From Hyphomicrobiales bacterium (lineage in GTDB: Bacteria > Pseudomonadota > Alphaproteobacteria > Rhizobiales > Rhizobiaceae): a stretch of 64,000 nucleotides of DNA. A model generated the notes under the pieces. The model did not search any database, was not told the DNA's origin, and saw nothing but the letters and a program-made list of their open reading frames with translations. The stretch covers positions 310,001-374,000 of the forward strand of contig UCAG01000005.1 in NCBI GenBank assembly GCA_900470285.1. The letters run 5' to 3'. A program made the translations under genes and the position numbers. Below are positions 1 through 8,132 of this stretch, piece by piece; position 1 is the first letter of the stretch; each line of letters begins with the position of its first letter.

Positions 1-6
1 AGAATA

Positions 7-36
7 TCTGCCGGACCTGAGAACAGATCCGGCAGA
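7..36 (-). terminator. Hairpin between rpsB and the next gene
   Basis: A 9-bp perfect stem (CTGCCGGA paired with TCCGGCAG plus one flanking pair) lies just downstream of rpsB. No T-run follows inside the window, so it may be an attenuator or processing hairpin, not a full terminator. tsf normally follows rpsB and would lie beyond the window edge. Confidence 0.45.
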
Positions 37-48
37 CAAGAAAACGAA

Positions 49-816
49 TTATGCGTTTTCAGCAGCTTCCAGAGTTGGCTCAACAGGAGCTTCAGCCTGC
101 GCACCGATATCGATACCCAGAGCGCCCTGCTGACGCATAATGCCGTCCAGAGCAGCTTTAGCAATCAGATCGCAATAGAGCGAGATTGCGCGTGCTGCGT
201 CGTCGTTACCCGGGATCGGGAAATCGATCTGGTCTGGATTACAGTTGCTGTCGATAACAGCAACAACAGGGATACCAAGACGCTTGGCTTCCTGAATTGC
301 AATCGATTCCTTGTTGGTGTCGACGATGAACATCAGGTCAGGAACGCCGCCCATATCCTTGATACCACCGAGAGCGCGGTCCAGCTTTTCGCGTTCGCGT
401 TCCAGAGTCAGGCGTTCCTTTTTGGAATAGCCCTGAGCTTCGCCCGACAGCAGTTCGTCAAGCTTGCGCAGACGCTGGATCGAGTTGGAAATGGTTTTCC
501 AGTTGGTCATCATGCCGCCGAGCCAGCGGGAGTTGACGTAATACTGAGCCGAACGGCCAGCAGCGTCAGCAATGATTTCCGAAGCCTGACGCTTGGTACC
601 AACGAACAGAACGCGGCCGCCACGGGCAACAGTATCTGATACAACCTTCAGCGCATTGTGCAGCAGAGGAACGGTCTGAGCCAGGTCAAGAATGTGGATG
701 TTGTTACGTGCACCATAGATGAAAGGTGCCATTTTCGGGTTCCAGCGGTGTGTCTGGTGACCGAAGTGAACACCAGCTTCCAGAAGCTGGCGCATGCTGA
801 AATCAGGCAATGCCAT
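49..816 (-). CDS. rpsB: 30S ribosomal protein S2
   Basis: This encodes ribosomal protein S2 of the small subunit (255 aa). The N-terminus [20 protein letters not shown], followed by QTHRWNPKM, is the classic S2 start, and the body has the conserved [10 protein letters not shown] and FIVDTNKE segments. The open frame continues about 65 codons upstream, but the start at 816 is preferred: it matches the family N-terminus and has an AAGGAAAA ribosome-binding site just ahead. The 65-codon extension is leader sequence. The Ala/Glu-rich C-terminal tail is usual for alphaproteobacterial S2. tsf is expected next, outside the window. Confidence 0.97.
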   Translation of the reverse strand: MALPDFSMRQLLEAGVHFGHQTHRWNPKMAPFIYGARNNIHILDLAQTVPLLHNALKVVSDTVARGGRVLFVGTKRQASEIIADAAGRSAQYYVNSRWLGGMMTNWKTISNSIQRLRKLDELLSGEAQGYSKKERLTLEREREKLDRALGGIKDMGGVPDLMFIVDTNKESIAIQEAKRLGIPVVAVIDSNCNPDQIDFPIPGNDDAARAISLYCDLIAKAALDGIMRQQGALGIDIGAQAEAPVEPTLEAAENA

Positions 817-839
817 TGTATTTTCCTTTTCCGGTTGAA

Positions 840-875
840 CCTCCACGGGCTGAGGCACAAATGTGCCACCGGAGG
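840..875 (-). promoter_or_regulatory. Structured 5' leader of rpsB, candidate S2 autoregulatory element
   Basis: About 25 bases before the rpsB start the transcript can fold into a two-part hairpin: outer arms CCTCC/GGAGG (840-844 with 871-875) and an inner perfect GGCAC/GTGCC stem. Many ribosomal protein operons are autoregulated through leader structures, and S2 leaders are known in other bacteria. Assignment here is inference from the fold and position only. Confidence 0.35.
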
Positions 876-1099
876 CGTTGTGCGGATTTCTCCCGCCCAT
901 AACCCAAATCCCGTGTGTGGAATAATGCGGCTGGTAAACGATGAATGAAGAAAATGCAAGCCCTGCACAGGCAAAAACCGTCAGGAGCCGGATCGCAGCC
1001 CTCATTATCAAATATTACACAGCCATGAGACTATAGCACAGGGACATTCCCGCCGGAACACTTGTTCTGCAGCGGAAACATCCCTGCCCTTATCTGCGT

Positions 1100-2200
1100 T
1101 TAAACAGCTTCATAGGCCGGATAATCGGTATAACCCTTTTGCGCACCGCCATAGAAAGTTGTGTGATCGGCCGGTGCCAGCGGCCAGCCGCGTTGCATAC
1201 GCTCGGCCAGATCAGGATTTGAGATATATGGCCGGCCGAAAGCAACCAGATCTGTAAGTCCTTCATCAAGAACACGCTCAGCCGTTTCCTGCGTGTAGCC
1301 ACCGGCAAAGATCAAGGTACCCTGATAAACCTCACGGAACTTCTTCAGGAAATTGCGACCTTCTTCTTTTGCCAGCAAGCCACCGGCATTGCCGATATGA
1401 ATATAAGCCAGTTTGCGGGCAGACAACTCGGCAGCCAATGTCAGCCATGTTTCTTCCTCTCCGTCAAAGGCATGAAGATCAAACAGACGGCTGAAAGGTG
1501 TCAGGCGAATACCAACACGGTCAGAGCCGATACGTGCAACGGCCGCATCAACAACCTCCAGTGCAAAGCGGATACGTCCGGCAATTGTCGCGCCGCCATA
1601 GCCATCTTCACGCTTATTGAAACCGGCATTGATGAATTGCTCGATCAGATAGCCGTTTGCACCGTGAATTTCGACACCATCAAAACCGGCTTTGACAGCA
1701 TTCTCCGCAGCATCGGCAAATTCTCCGGTAATGCGGGCAATATCATCAGCATTCAGTGCACGCGGCGCGCTGGGTGCTACCAACCCCGGTGTACCGCCCT
1801 CACCAAGTGCGAAGACATTTGAGTCTTTTGCAATCTCCGCAACCGGCGCGACAGGCGCAACACCGTTCTTTTGTACCGAAACATGGGAAACACGTCCGAC
1901 ATGCCAGATTTGCGAGAAGATTTTACCGCCTTGCGCATGAACAGCACTTGTTACTTTTCTCCAGCCCACCACCTGCTCGGCAGAGTACACTCCGGGTGTA
2001 TAGAGATAGCCGCGCCCCTCATCGGAGATTGGCGTTCCTTCACTAACGATCAGGCCGGCTCCGGCACGCTGGGCATAATATAATGCTGTGTCGCTGTTCG
2101 GCACTGTATCAATTGCGCGTGCGCGTGTCATAGGCGCCATCACCACGCGGTTCTTTAGCGGCACGCCATTAAGATCATAAGAGGAAAAAAGATCGGACAT
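1100..2200 (-). CDS. Old Yellow Enzyme family alkene reductase (NemA-like)
   Basis: This is an FMN-dependent NAD(P)H ene-reductase of the Old Yellow Enzyme family (366 aa), acting in the cytoplasm on activated C=C bonds or nitro compounds. Visible marks are the N-terminal LKNRVVMAPMTR barrel strand, HVGRVSH, the substrate-binding EIHGANGYL (His and Asn proton-donor pair), FINAGFNKREDGYGG, and the C-terminal phosphate-binding FAGGYT and VAFGRPYISNPDL segments. The start at 2200 (MSDLFSSYDL) is preferred over a 16-codon longer frame because it has AAGG upstream and fits the family. It has no obvious operon partner. The physiological substrate cannot be told from sequence; glycerol trinitrate or N-ethylmaleimide reductase labels are possible. 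Confidence 0.9.
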   Translation of the reverse strand: MSDLFSSYDLNGVPLKNRVVMAPMTRARAIDTVPNSDTALYYAQRAGAGLIVSEGTPISDEGRGYLYTPGVYSAEQVVGWRKVTSAVHAQGGKIFSQIWHVGRVSHVSVQKNGVAPVAPVAEIAKDSNVFALGEGGTPGLVAPSAPRALNADDIARITGEFADAAENAVKAGFDGVEIHGANGYLIEQFINAGFNKREDGYGGATIAGRIRFALEVVDAAVARIGSDRVGIRLTPFSRLFDLHAFDGEEETWLTLAAELSARKLAYIHIGNAGGLLAKEEGRNFLKKFREVYQGTLIFAGGYTQETAERVLDEGLTDLVAFGRPYISNPDLAERMQRGWPLAPADHTTFYGGAQKGYTDYPAYEAV

Positions 2201-2318
2201 TATAATACCTTTGCTTATAAAAATTATCCGTGCTGCCACAGCACGCACAGATCAACTCCAGTTACAAAGATATTTATAGTCAAGACTACAGAATACAAGG
2301 CACGGAAATTCAATAAAA

Positions 2319-2359
2319 TAAAAAAAACGGCAAATCCGTTTCCGGAAATGCCGCCTTTT
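2319..2359 (-). terminator. Terminator after eipB
   Basis: Read on the minus strand, an imperfect 11-bp stem (CGGCATTTCCG, loop GAAA, CGGATTTGCCG) is followed by a run of about eight T residues. It sits just past the stop of the eipB gene and fits a Rho-independent terminator. Confidence 0.75.
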
Positions 2360-2386
2360 GATCGAAACCTGTAGAATTATGCCGTA

Positions 2387-3229
2387 TTATTCGCAAGAAG
2401 CCGCGGCTGCCGGTTTAAACATTTCCAGATTGACCAATGTGCCTTTCATGGAGAAATCGCCGTAATCCATATTCAGATCACGGGTTACACCATTGCGGTA
2501 GAGTTTAAAATTCACGCGATAGACGGGCAGCCCTTCGTCGTTTTCTTCATCATCAAAATAAGCGACGGTCACAGGCCAGCTTTCCTGCTTAGCCACCTCA
2601 CCCATGACTTTCGTCTCACTGTCCTCAGGCAGCACCTGCCCTTTACCGATCACGGCTGTGGTCGCCATGATCTTATTGGCATCATCGGAACCGTCAAAAA
2701 TTGTCGTCTGATAAAAAGTGTCGCCCTTTTGCGCGCGAACAAGCAGTTCTTCCATATGACGGGTCGGGAACTGCGACAGTGCCAGTTTGAGATCCTGCTT
2801 TTCAGGCTTGGTCAGCGCCACATCCATCTGCTTGTCGCCTAGCACCGCATTCCCGCGCACTTCTTTAAGCAGCTCTTTATCGACAAAGGTTTTATTGACG
2901 AAACGGAAGCGGCTGCCGTCACCGGCTTCAAAAGTGGTGGTCTGCTGGTCTGTGACCCGCTGATCCTGCCCTTCCATATCAATACGGGTCACGAAACGGA
3001 AATTCGTTGTATAACCTTCGCAAGCCGAACCGTTGAACTCATAGACCATACGTCCGGTTACACCGGCAATGCCGGATTTTTCATCGGCGCGTTCCAGTGT
3101 CAGATCATAAACTGCGCGATGCGGCAGAAGTGTGCTTCCTGCATAAGCTGCTGTGCTCAGCACTGCAGGAACAACAAAACCAGATCCGAACACAAGGGCC
3201 TGCAAAATGGGGGCCTGCAAAAAACGCAT
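2387..3229 (-). CDS. eipB: Cell envelope integrity protein EipB (DUF1849)
   Basis: A 280-aa exported protein matching the DUF1849/EipB family, which in Brucella is a periplasmic beta-spiral protein needed for envelope integrity. Residues 1-30 form a signal peptide ending in AYA. The mature part begins LLPHRAVYDLTLERAD, typical of the family. Two cysteines, Cys70 (GSACEGY) and Cys279 (ASCE at the very C-terminus), match the disulfide pair described for EipB. Length equals the family norm. A GGAG site precedes the ATG at 3229. It appears monocistronic with its own terminator. The match is from memory of the family, not a search. Confidence 0.88.
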   Translation of the reverse strand: MRFLQAPILQALVFGSGFVVPAVLSTAAYAGSTLLPHRAVYDLTLERADEKSGIAGVTGRMVYEFNGSACEGYTTNFRFVTRIDMEGQDQRVTDQQTTTFEAGDGSRFRFVNKTFVDKELLKEVRGNAVLGDKQMDVALTKPEKQDLKLALSQFPTRHMEELLVRAQKGDTFYQTTIFDGSDDANKIMATTAVIGKGQVLPEDSETKVMGEVAKQESWPVTVAYFDDEENDEGLPVYRVNFKLYRNGVTRDLNMDYGDFSMKGTLVNLEMFKPAAAASCE

Positions 3230-3522
3230 AAAGATTCTCCGATAAATTTATCGCCATGTTAAAATAACTCATGGCGGAAGCGAGGCAAAAATCACAGCTT
3301 TTGCTATGCTCCACTGATTCTGTCAGTTTGAACTTTATTTTTGTATATGCATGACACCTAAAACACACAGGTCAGGCATACACATTCATACCAACAATGA
3401 AGAACCCGACAATGAAGGGCAAACTGTTAAAGAATCCCTGCGGAACATAAACCGCCCCAAAATGACCTTATTGTTTGCCGTCCACTCTCATGTGACGATA
3501 AAATAAAACCGGAAAGAGCGCC

Positions 3523-3990
3523 ATGACCTCGACAATCGAAACCCGCCTCAAAGATCTCGGCATTTCAATTCCAGAATCCGCAGCACCGGCTGCGGCTTAC
3601 CTGCCTTTTTCCCAGAGCGGCAATCTGCTGTTCACCTCCGGCCAGCTGCCTCTGAAAGACGGCAAGCTCGTTTCCACCGGTCTGGTTGGCCGCGACCTGA
3701 CCATTGAACAAGCACAGGAAGCTGCAAAATATTGCGCTATCAATGTGCTGTCACAGGCAAAAGCGGCTCTGGGTGGTGATCTTTCCCGCATCAAGCGCAT
3801 TGTTAAAATCACTGTATTTGTTGCGTCTGTTGTTGATTTCACCGATCAGCACATTGTTGCCAATGGCGGCTCACAGCTGTTCATCGACGTTCTCGGCGAT
3901 GCCGGCAAACATGCCCGCTCCGCTGTTGGTATGGCTGGTCTGCCGCTGAATGCACCGGTTGAAATCGAAGCCGTGATTGAGGTTGCCTGA
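3523..3990 (+). CDS. RidA family protein (YjgF/YER057c/UK114)
   Basis: A 155-aa small trimeric-fold protein of the RidA superfamily, whose best-known members hydrolyse reactive enamines/imines from PLP enzymes. The N-terminal PAAAYLPFSQSGNLLFTSGQLPLKDGKL and the C-terminal SAVGMAGLPLNAPVEIEAV segments are diagnostic. It is the slightly longer RidA subgroup (about 150 aa), in which the activity is less certain than for true RidA. A GGAAAGAG site precedes the start. The next gene, a glycerophosphodiesterase, starts two bases after its stop, so the two are cotranscribed. Confidence 0.88.
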   Translation: MTSTIETRLKDLGISIPESAAPAAAYLPFSQSGNLLFTSGQLPLKDGKLVSTGLVGRDLTIEQAQEAAKYCAINVLSQAKAALGGDLSRIKRIVKITVFVASVVDFTDQHIVANGGSQLFIDVLGDAGKHARSAVGMAGLPLNAPVEIEAVIEVA

Positions 3991-3992
3991 TT

Positions 3993-4733
3993 ATGAGCGC
4001 TGCGCCTCGTGATGAACTGAAATGGCTTACCCGCCGGCCGATTGCCCATCGCGGGTTGCACGATATGAATAAAAAGGTCTGGGAGAACACTCTTCCGGCC
4101 TTCAGTGCAGCCATTGCAGGCAATTATGCCATTGAATGCGACGTGCATCTGACCAAAGACGGTGAAGTCATCGTGTTTCATGATGATGTGCTGGATCGCC
4201 TTGCCGGTCGCGAAGGCCGTATTTGTGATCTGACACTGGCCGAAGCGCAGGCACTGACCATTGGCACCACACAGGATCATCCGCCATCGCTTCGCCAGAT
4301 GCTTGATCTGGTCGCCGGACGTGTGCCGCTGGTGATTGAGCTTAAAGGCATTGAAGGTCAGGACGAAGGTTTGGTTGCCGCCGTTGCCAAAGAGCTGAAA
4401 AACTATCAGGGCGAAGCGGCGATTATGTCCTTCGATCATCACCTCATCCGCCGCTTCCGTAGCGATGCACCGGGTGTTGTTGCCGGTCTGACCGCTGAAG
4501 GTACCCGCGCCGCCGATATGGAAAAGCATTTTGCAATGCTCGCGCATGATGTGGATTTTGTATCCTATAATTTCCACCATCTGCCAAACCCGTTCATAAG
4601 CTTCTTCCGCACCGTGCTCAACCGCCCTGTCATCACATGGACGGTGCGCAGCACTGAAGAAAAAGCTGTCAGCGACATGCATGCACAGCAGATTACATTT
4701 GAAGGTTTTATACCGGACAGCGTGATCGCCTGA
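3993..4733 (+). CDS. Glycerophosphodiester phosphodiesterase family protein
   Basis: A 246-aa GDPD-fold enzyme predicted to cleave glycerophosphodiesters to glycerol-3-phosphate and an alcohol. The signature IAHRGLHD near residue 20, the ECDVHLTKDGEVIVFHDD block (metal-binding Glu/Asp and catalytic His) and the VIELKG segment are all intact. No signal peptide is visible, so it is cytoplasmic, as UgpQ is. It starts two bases after ridA and is followed by a strong hairpin terminator, so ridA and this gene form a two-gene operon. Confidence 0.9.
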   Translation: MSAAPRDELKWLTRRPIAHRGLHDMNKKVWENTLPAFSAAIAGNYAIECDVHLTKDGEVIVFHDDVLDRLAGREGRICDLTLAEAQALTIGTTQDHPPSLRQMLDLVAGRVPLVIELKGIEGQDEGLVAAVAKELKNYQGEAAIMSFDHHLIRRFRSDAPGVVAGLTAEGTRAADMEKHFAMLAHDVDFVSYNFHHLPNPFISFFRTVLNRPVITWTVRSTEEKAVSDMHAQQITFEGFIPDSVIA

Positions 4734-4745
4734 GGCAACACTATC

Positions 4746-4775
4746 TTACCGGCGCATAGTGTGATGCGCCGGTAA
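4746..4775 (+). terminator. Hairpin terminator after the GDPD gene
   Basis: A perfect 12-bp stem TTACCGGCGCAT / ATGCGCCGGTAA with a 6-base loop lies 13 bases after the stop codon, followed by a short A-rich stretch. The T-tract is poor, so termination may be partial. Confidence 0.6.
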
Positions 4776-4815
4776 AAATCAGACATGATAAAACGGGTGG
4801 GAATGGTTGATTGCT

Positions 4816-6039
4816 ATGCGTGAGGAAGCAGAGGAAGAAACCGGCATTATTTTGCGTAACATCAGCTCAATGCAAGGCTTTAGCCCTGAGGCATGGGCGC
4901 AATTTTCTGAAACCAGCAAACATTCCGCAGCTCCGTCCACAGACGGCATTGCTGCGAACAAATCCTATAACCCGTTTCTCTCTTATGCCTATCTTTCCGC
5001 GCTGGAGGATTCCGGTTGCGTTGGTGAAACGACCGGCTGGGTTCCGTGTCATTTGCGTCTGGAAACGCAACAAGGACGATTGCTCGCCGCAGCACCTGCC
5101 TATCTGAAATCCCATAGTCAGGGCGAATATGTTTTTGACCATGGCTGGGCTGAAGCCTTTGAACGTGCGGGCGGACAATATTACCCCAAGCTGCAACTGG
5201 GTATTCCGTTCACTCCGGCGACCGGTGCGCGCCTGCTGACAACGGACGCACCTGCCGCACAACGCGCATTACTGAGCAGCGCAATTGCGCAATTCACCGA
5301 TCACAACCAGCTGTCATCCGCTCATGTAACTTTTGCGGAAATGGCAGATATTCAGGCGCTGACTGAAGCAGACTTCCTGCATCGCAAAGACCAGCAGTTT
5401 CATTTTAAAAACAATGGCTTTCAGGATTATAATGATTTTCTGGAAGAACTTATTTCCCGAAAACGTAAAGCTTTAAAACGCGAACGTCGCGAAGCCTTGA
5501 GCAATGGCATTTCCATTGACTGGTTGACCGGCAAAGACCTGACGGAAGATATCTGGGATCAGTTCTACGCTTTTTATATGGACACCGGCAGCCGTAAATG
5601 GGGTCGTCCATATCTCAACCGTGAATTCTATTCGCTGATAGGCGAACGCATGGGCGATGATATTGTGCTGATCATGGCCAAGCGTGATGGCCGCTATATT
5701 GCCGGTGCAATCAATTTCATCGGTGACGACCGGCTGTTTGGTCGTCACTGGGGCTGCATCGAAGATCACCCGTTTTTGCATTTTGAAGTCTGCTATCATC
5801 AGGCCATTGATTATGCCATTGCGCATAAATTATCAGTGGTAGAGGCTGGCGCACAGGGTGAACACAAACTGGCGCGCGGCTATGAGCCAGTCACCACCCA
5901 CTCCGCCCATTATATCAGCCACTCAGGCTTTCGTGATGCCGTGGCGCAATATCTGCGTCGCGAGGTCCGCGAAGTCGAAATGAACAACAGCTATTATGCG
6001 GAACACAGTCCGTTCCGCAAATTCCATCAACCGGATTAG
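4816..6039 (+). CDS. FemAB-like GNAT acyltransferase (COG3146 type)
   Basis: About 407 aa, matching the widespread alphaproteobacterial family annotated as GNAT N-acetyltransferase or peptidoglycan-biosynthesis protein, related to FemAB. Visible landmarks are NPFLSYAYLSALEDSGCVG near the N-terminus, YVFDHGWAEAFERAGGQYYPKLQ, ELISRKRKALKRERREAL, and the C-terminal GAQGEHKLARGYEP and NSYYAEHSPF. The substrate is unknown for the family. The start is uncertain: TTG at 4807 has GGGTGGGA close upstream, while ATG at 4816 is the nearest ATG. It precedes a HIT gene by only 10 bases, so the two are probably cotranscribed. Confidence 0.8.
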   Translation: MREEAEEETGIILRNISSMQGFSPEAWAQFSETSKHSAAPSTDGIAANKSYNPFLSYAYLSALEDSGCVGETTGWVPCHLRLETQQGRLLAAAPAYLKSHSQGEYVFDHGWAEAFERAGGQYYPKLQLGIPFTPATGARLLTTDAPAAQRALLSSAIAQFTDHNQLSSAHVTFAEMADIQALTEADFLHRKDQQFHFKNNGFQDYNDFLEELISRKRKALKRERREALSNGISIDWLTGKDLTEDIWDQFYAFYMDTGSRKWGRPYLNREFYSLIGERMGDDIVLIMAKRDGRYIAGAINFIGDDRLFGRHWGCIEDHPFLHFEVCYHQAIDYAIAHKLSVVEAGAQGEHKLARGYEPVTTHSAHYISHSGFRDAVAQYLRREVREVEMNNSYYAEHSPFRKFHQPD

Positions 6040-6049
6040 GGAGCATTCT

Positions 6050-6472
6050 ATGACCACGCTTTATGCCAGCGACAATATTTTCGCGAAGATCCTGCGCGGC
6101 GAAATTCCGAGCCATAAGATTTATGAAGATGATGATGTCTATGCATTCATGGATGTGATGCCACAGGGCAAAGGCCACAGCCTTGTCATCCCGAAACAGG
6201 GTTCACGCAACCTTCTCGATGCAGACAGCGCAGTGCTGGCCAAGCTGGTTGCAGCAACGCAAAAAATTGCAATTGCGGTGAAGAAAGCCTTTGATGCTGA
6301 TGGTGTCACGGTCATGCAGTTTAACGAACCGGCGGCAGGCCAGACGGTTTTCCATCTGCATTTTCACGTTATTCCGCGTTTTGAAGGCGTTGCCCTGACC
6401 GGTCATACCGGTAAAATGGAAGATCAGGCTGTTCTTGCTGAGAATTGTCAGAAGATTATCGCAAGCCTTTAA
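6050..6472 (+). CDS. HIT family nucleotide-binding hydrolase
   Basis: A 140-aa histidine-triad protein, probably a purine nucleoside phosphoramidase of the HinT type. The histidine triad appears as HLHFHVIPRF, preceded by the family DNIFAKILRGEIPSHKIYEDD and GHSLVIPK segments. The start at 6050 (MTTLYASDN) follows a GGGAG site at proper spacing; an in-frame upstream start overlapping the previous gene is unlikely. It is close behind the FemAB-like gene and convergent with azlD, with only 30 bases between. Confidence 0.92.
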   Translation: MTTLYASDNIFAKILRGEIPSHKIYEDDDVYAFMDVMPQGKGHSLVIPKQGSRNLLDADSAVLAKLVAATQKIAIAVKKAFDADGVTVMQFNEPAAGQTVFHLHFHVIPRFEGVALTGHTGKMEDQAVLAENCQKIIASL

Positions 6473-6502
6473 TCTATAAGACTTATATATCTGTCCATAC
6501 CG

Positions 6503-6850
6503 TTATAAAATAAGAAGTCCTGCGAGCAGCAGGGCTTCACCTGTCAGCACACCGACCAGAATACGCTGCCCCGCCAGCAGGAACGCTCCGAATCCAAGAA
6601 TGGCGGAACCAGCCCGCAGCCACATCGGCGAATTCGCAAGTTCACCCGTCGGGTAGAGAATAAGCTGCGCAATCACGCCCGCCACCAAGGCTGTCGCCAC
6701 ACAGCGCACCAGCACCAGAGCTTGCGAATCCTCGCGCATCTTGCCGCCAACCAACACGCCGAGAAAGCGCCAGATATCCGTCGCCAGCGCACCGGCGATC
6801 AGGATGAATAAATATGGCCACCACCATGTATCAAAGCTCGTGAAATTCAT
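6503..6850 (-). CDS. azlD: AzlD family small membrane protein
   Basis: A 115-aa protein with four hydrophobic stretches that matches the AzlD family, the small partner of AzlC in branched-chain amino acid export (BrnE/YgaH-like). It begins WWPYLFILIAGALATDIWRFLGV, a typical AzlD start. Its ATG overlaps the azlC stop by four bases (ATGA), showing translational coupling. The exported substrate is not proven by sequence. Confidence 0.85.
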   Translation of the reverse strand: MNFTSFDTWWWPYLFILIAGALATDIWRFLGVLVGGKMREDSQALVLVRCVATALVAGVIAQLILYPTGELANSPMWLRAGSAILGFGAFLLAGQRILVGVLTGEALLLAGLLIL

Positions 6851-7680
6851 GACAGCACTTCTTTCTGAGCCTCTTTCCGGCGCAAATTCTGCACATAGAG
6901 ATGAAAGCCGAAGGCGACTGCACCACCGGTCAGTCCGGTGAGCAACAGATCATAGCCCGGCGCAATGGCATGCATCACCGGAAAGATCAGCAAACCGCTC
7001 AGCAAGGCCGCTTTGCCCGCCTGTTCGCGCGATGAGCGCCAGAGTGAGGTAAGAAAATACATCGGTGTCAGCATGAAAAGCGCTGCAAACAGCAGCGGCG
7101 GAAAACTGGCAGAAAGCAGATAAATCAGCGCCACAACAGCCGCATTGGTCAGTACCAGTGTCACGCCGATACCGGCAAAATAGCTGGTGCGCAGATCACG
7201 CGGAATATGGCGCAGCTGCTCCATAGCCATGACCCATGCGGTCACTGCCACAAAATGCGAGAGAAACAGCAAGGTGATCTTGCGTGAACGCGGCCCTTTG
7301 AGTTCAGGCAACAAGGCCACAACCATCGGCATCAGACGCACAGAGGACAGTGCCACAGCCAATGCCGCAGCGGCCATTGAACTTCCTGCGGAGATCGCAC
7401 CGATCAACACGACTTTGGCTGGCAGAGCCCAGATAGTCAGCGTCATAAACACTGCCTGCCCCATGGTAATGCCGCTCTCAATGGCCAGACCGGAAAAGCC
7501 GATAAAGGAGCTGATCAGCAGCAGCGCTGGTATGCTGAATATGTTACGCGCACCACGTCCGAACCATTGCAACCGCTCCGCAAAGGATGAAACGACATCC
7601 GCATTATAGTCATCTGCATTATGATGCGCTTTTGGCAACTGCGACGCAGACTGGCTTACAGGCGGCTGATGATCTGGCAT
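6847..7680 (-). CDS. azlC: AzlC family branched-chain amino acid exporter permease
   Basis: A 277-aa inner-membrane protein of the AzlC family, which pairs with AzlD for export of branched-chain amino acids or analogues. The core GFSGLAIESGITMGQAVFMTLTIWALPAKV and AALAVALSSVRLMPMVVALLPEL segments are recognisable. An N-terminal hydrophilic tail of about 45 residues before the first membrane span is longer than usual and the ribosome-binding site is weak, so the real start may lie further in. A perfect inverted repeat lies just upstream. Confidence 0.87.
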   Translation of the reverse strand: MPDHQPPVSQSASQLPKAHHNADDYNADVVSSFAERLQWFGRGARNIFSIPALLLISSFIGFSGLAIESGITMGQAVFMTLTIWALPAKVVLIGAISAGSSMAAAALAVALSSVRLMPMVVALLPELKGPRSRKITLLFLSHFVAVTAWVMAMEQLRHIPRDLRTSYFAGIGVTLVLTNAAVVALIYLLSASFPPLLFAALFMLTPMYFLTSLWRSSREQAGKAALLSGLLIFPVMHAIAPGYDLLLTGLTGGAVAFGFHLYVQNLRRKEAQKEVLS

Positions 7681-7700
7681 GGGAAACTATCTTACATATA

Positions 7701-7721
7701 AATGTCAGCATATATGACATT
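7701..7721. promoter_or_regulatory. Inverted repeat upstream of azlC, candidate operator
   Basis: Two perfect 7-bp arms, AATGTCA and TGACATT, flank a 7-base AT-rich spacer 21 bases upstream of the azlC start. Size and place suit a dimeric regulator site near the promoter. azlCD operons are often controlled by Lrp/AsnC or similar proteins, but no regulator gene is adjacent here. Confidence 0.4.
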
Positions 7722-7966
7722 ATTGTTAGACCCAGCCCATGTGCTTTGCAATGCTATCAAAAGCAGTCATTCGTAACAGGCATGAAGTACTTGTCACCAA
7801 GCCTGTTATGCATAGTCCGTTCAAGACACATGAATGTAAAATCGCGACAGAATGCCCTTATCAAAGACAAGGCTGGCAAAAGCCTCCGGTAAGAGATAAG
7901 CCCTTTTGGCAGAGCAGTTTACGTTTAGGTTAATCTTCAACTTCTGCTCTTACGCCGATACTGCGT

Positions 7967-8066
7967 ATTAGAGCGCCGGGTGCCCCATGGGCGCACAAAT
8001 GTCGCTCTAACACTTTAAAATGAGAGCATAATTTAAACTAATTCAAGTTTAAGAAATTATGCTCTA
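7967..8066. repeat. Dispersed palindromic repeat, copy 1
   Basis: About 100 bases made of two nested inverted repeats: an outer TTAGAGCG / CGCTCTAA hairpin, then AGAGCATAATTT facing AAATTATGCTCT. A closely similar copy is at 43475-43581, sharing CGCTCTAACACTTTAA and the terminal TTCAAGTTTAAGAAATTATG. It resembles the small non-coding palindromic elements common in Rhizobiales genomes. Confidence 0.8.
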
Positions 8067-8132
8067 CAGCATCAATATGCGACTAACTCTCTGACTCCTC
8101 CCTGTCAGAGATCCTTCGAATATAGGTTTCCC

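Larger units (their letters stand above)
7681..8132. other. Gene-free stretch between azlC and the CoA-transferase gene
   Basis: These 452 bases hold the azlC inverted repeat near the left end and the dispersed palindromic repeat at 7967-8066. The promoter of the CoA-transferase gene should lie in the remainder. No coding potential worth reporting was found. Confidence 0.6.

Noticed and set aside
817-1011. N-terminal extension of rpsB by 65 codons
   Set aside because: S2 proteins start at MALPDF-like sequence with a ribosome-binding site at 816; the upstream part is non-conserved leader.
3846-4682. A 278-codon open frame opposite ridA and the GDPD gene
   Set aside because: Antisense shadow of two conserved genes without its own start signals or motifs.
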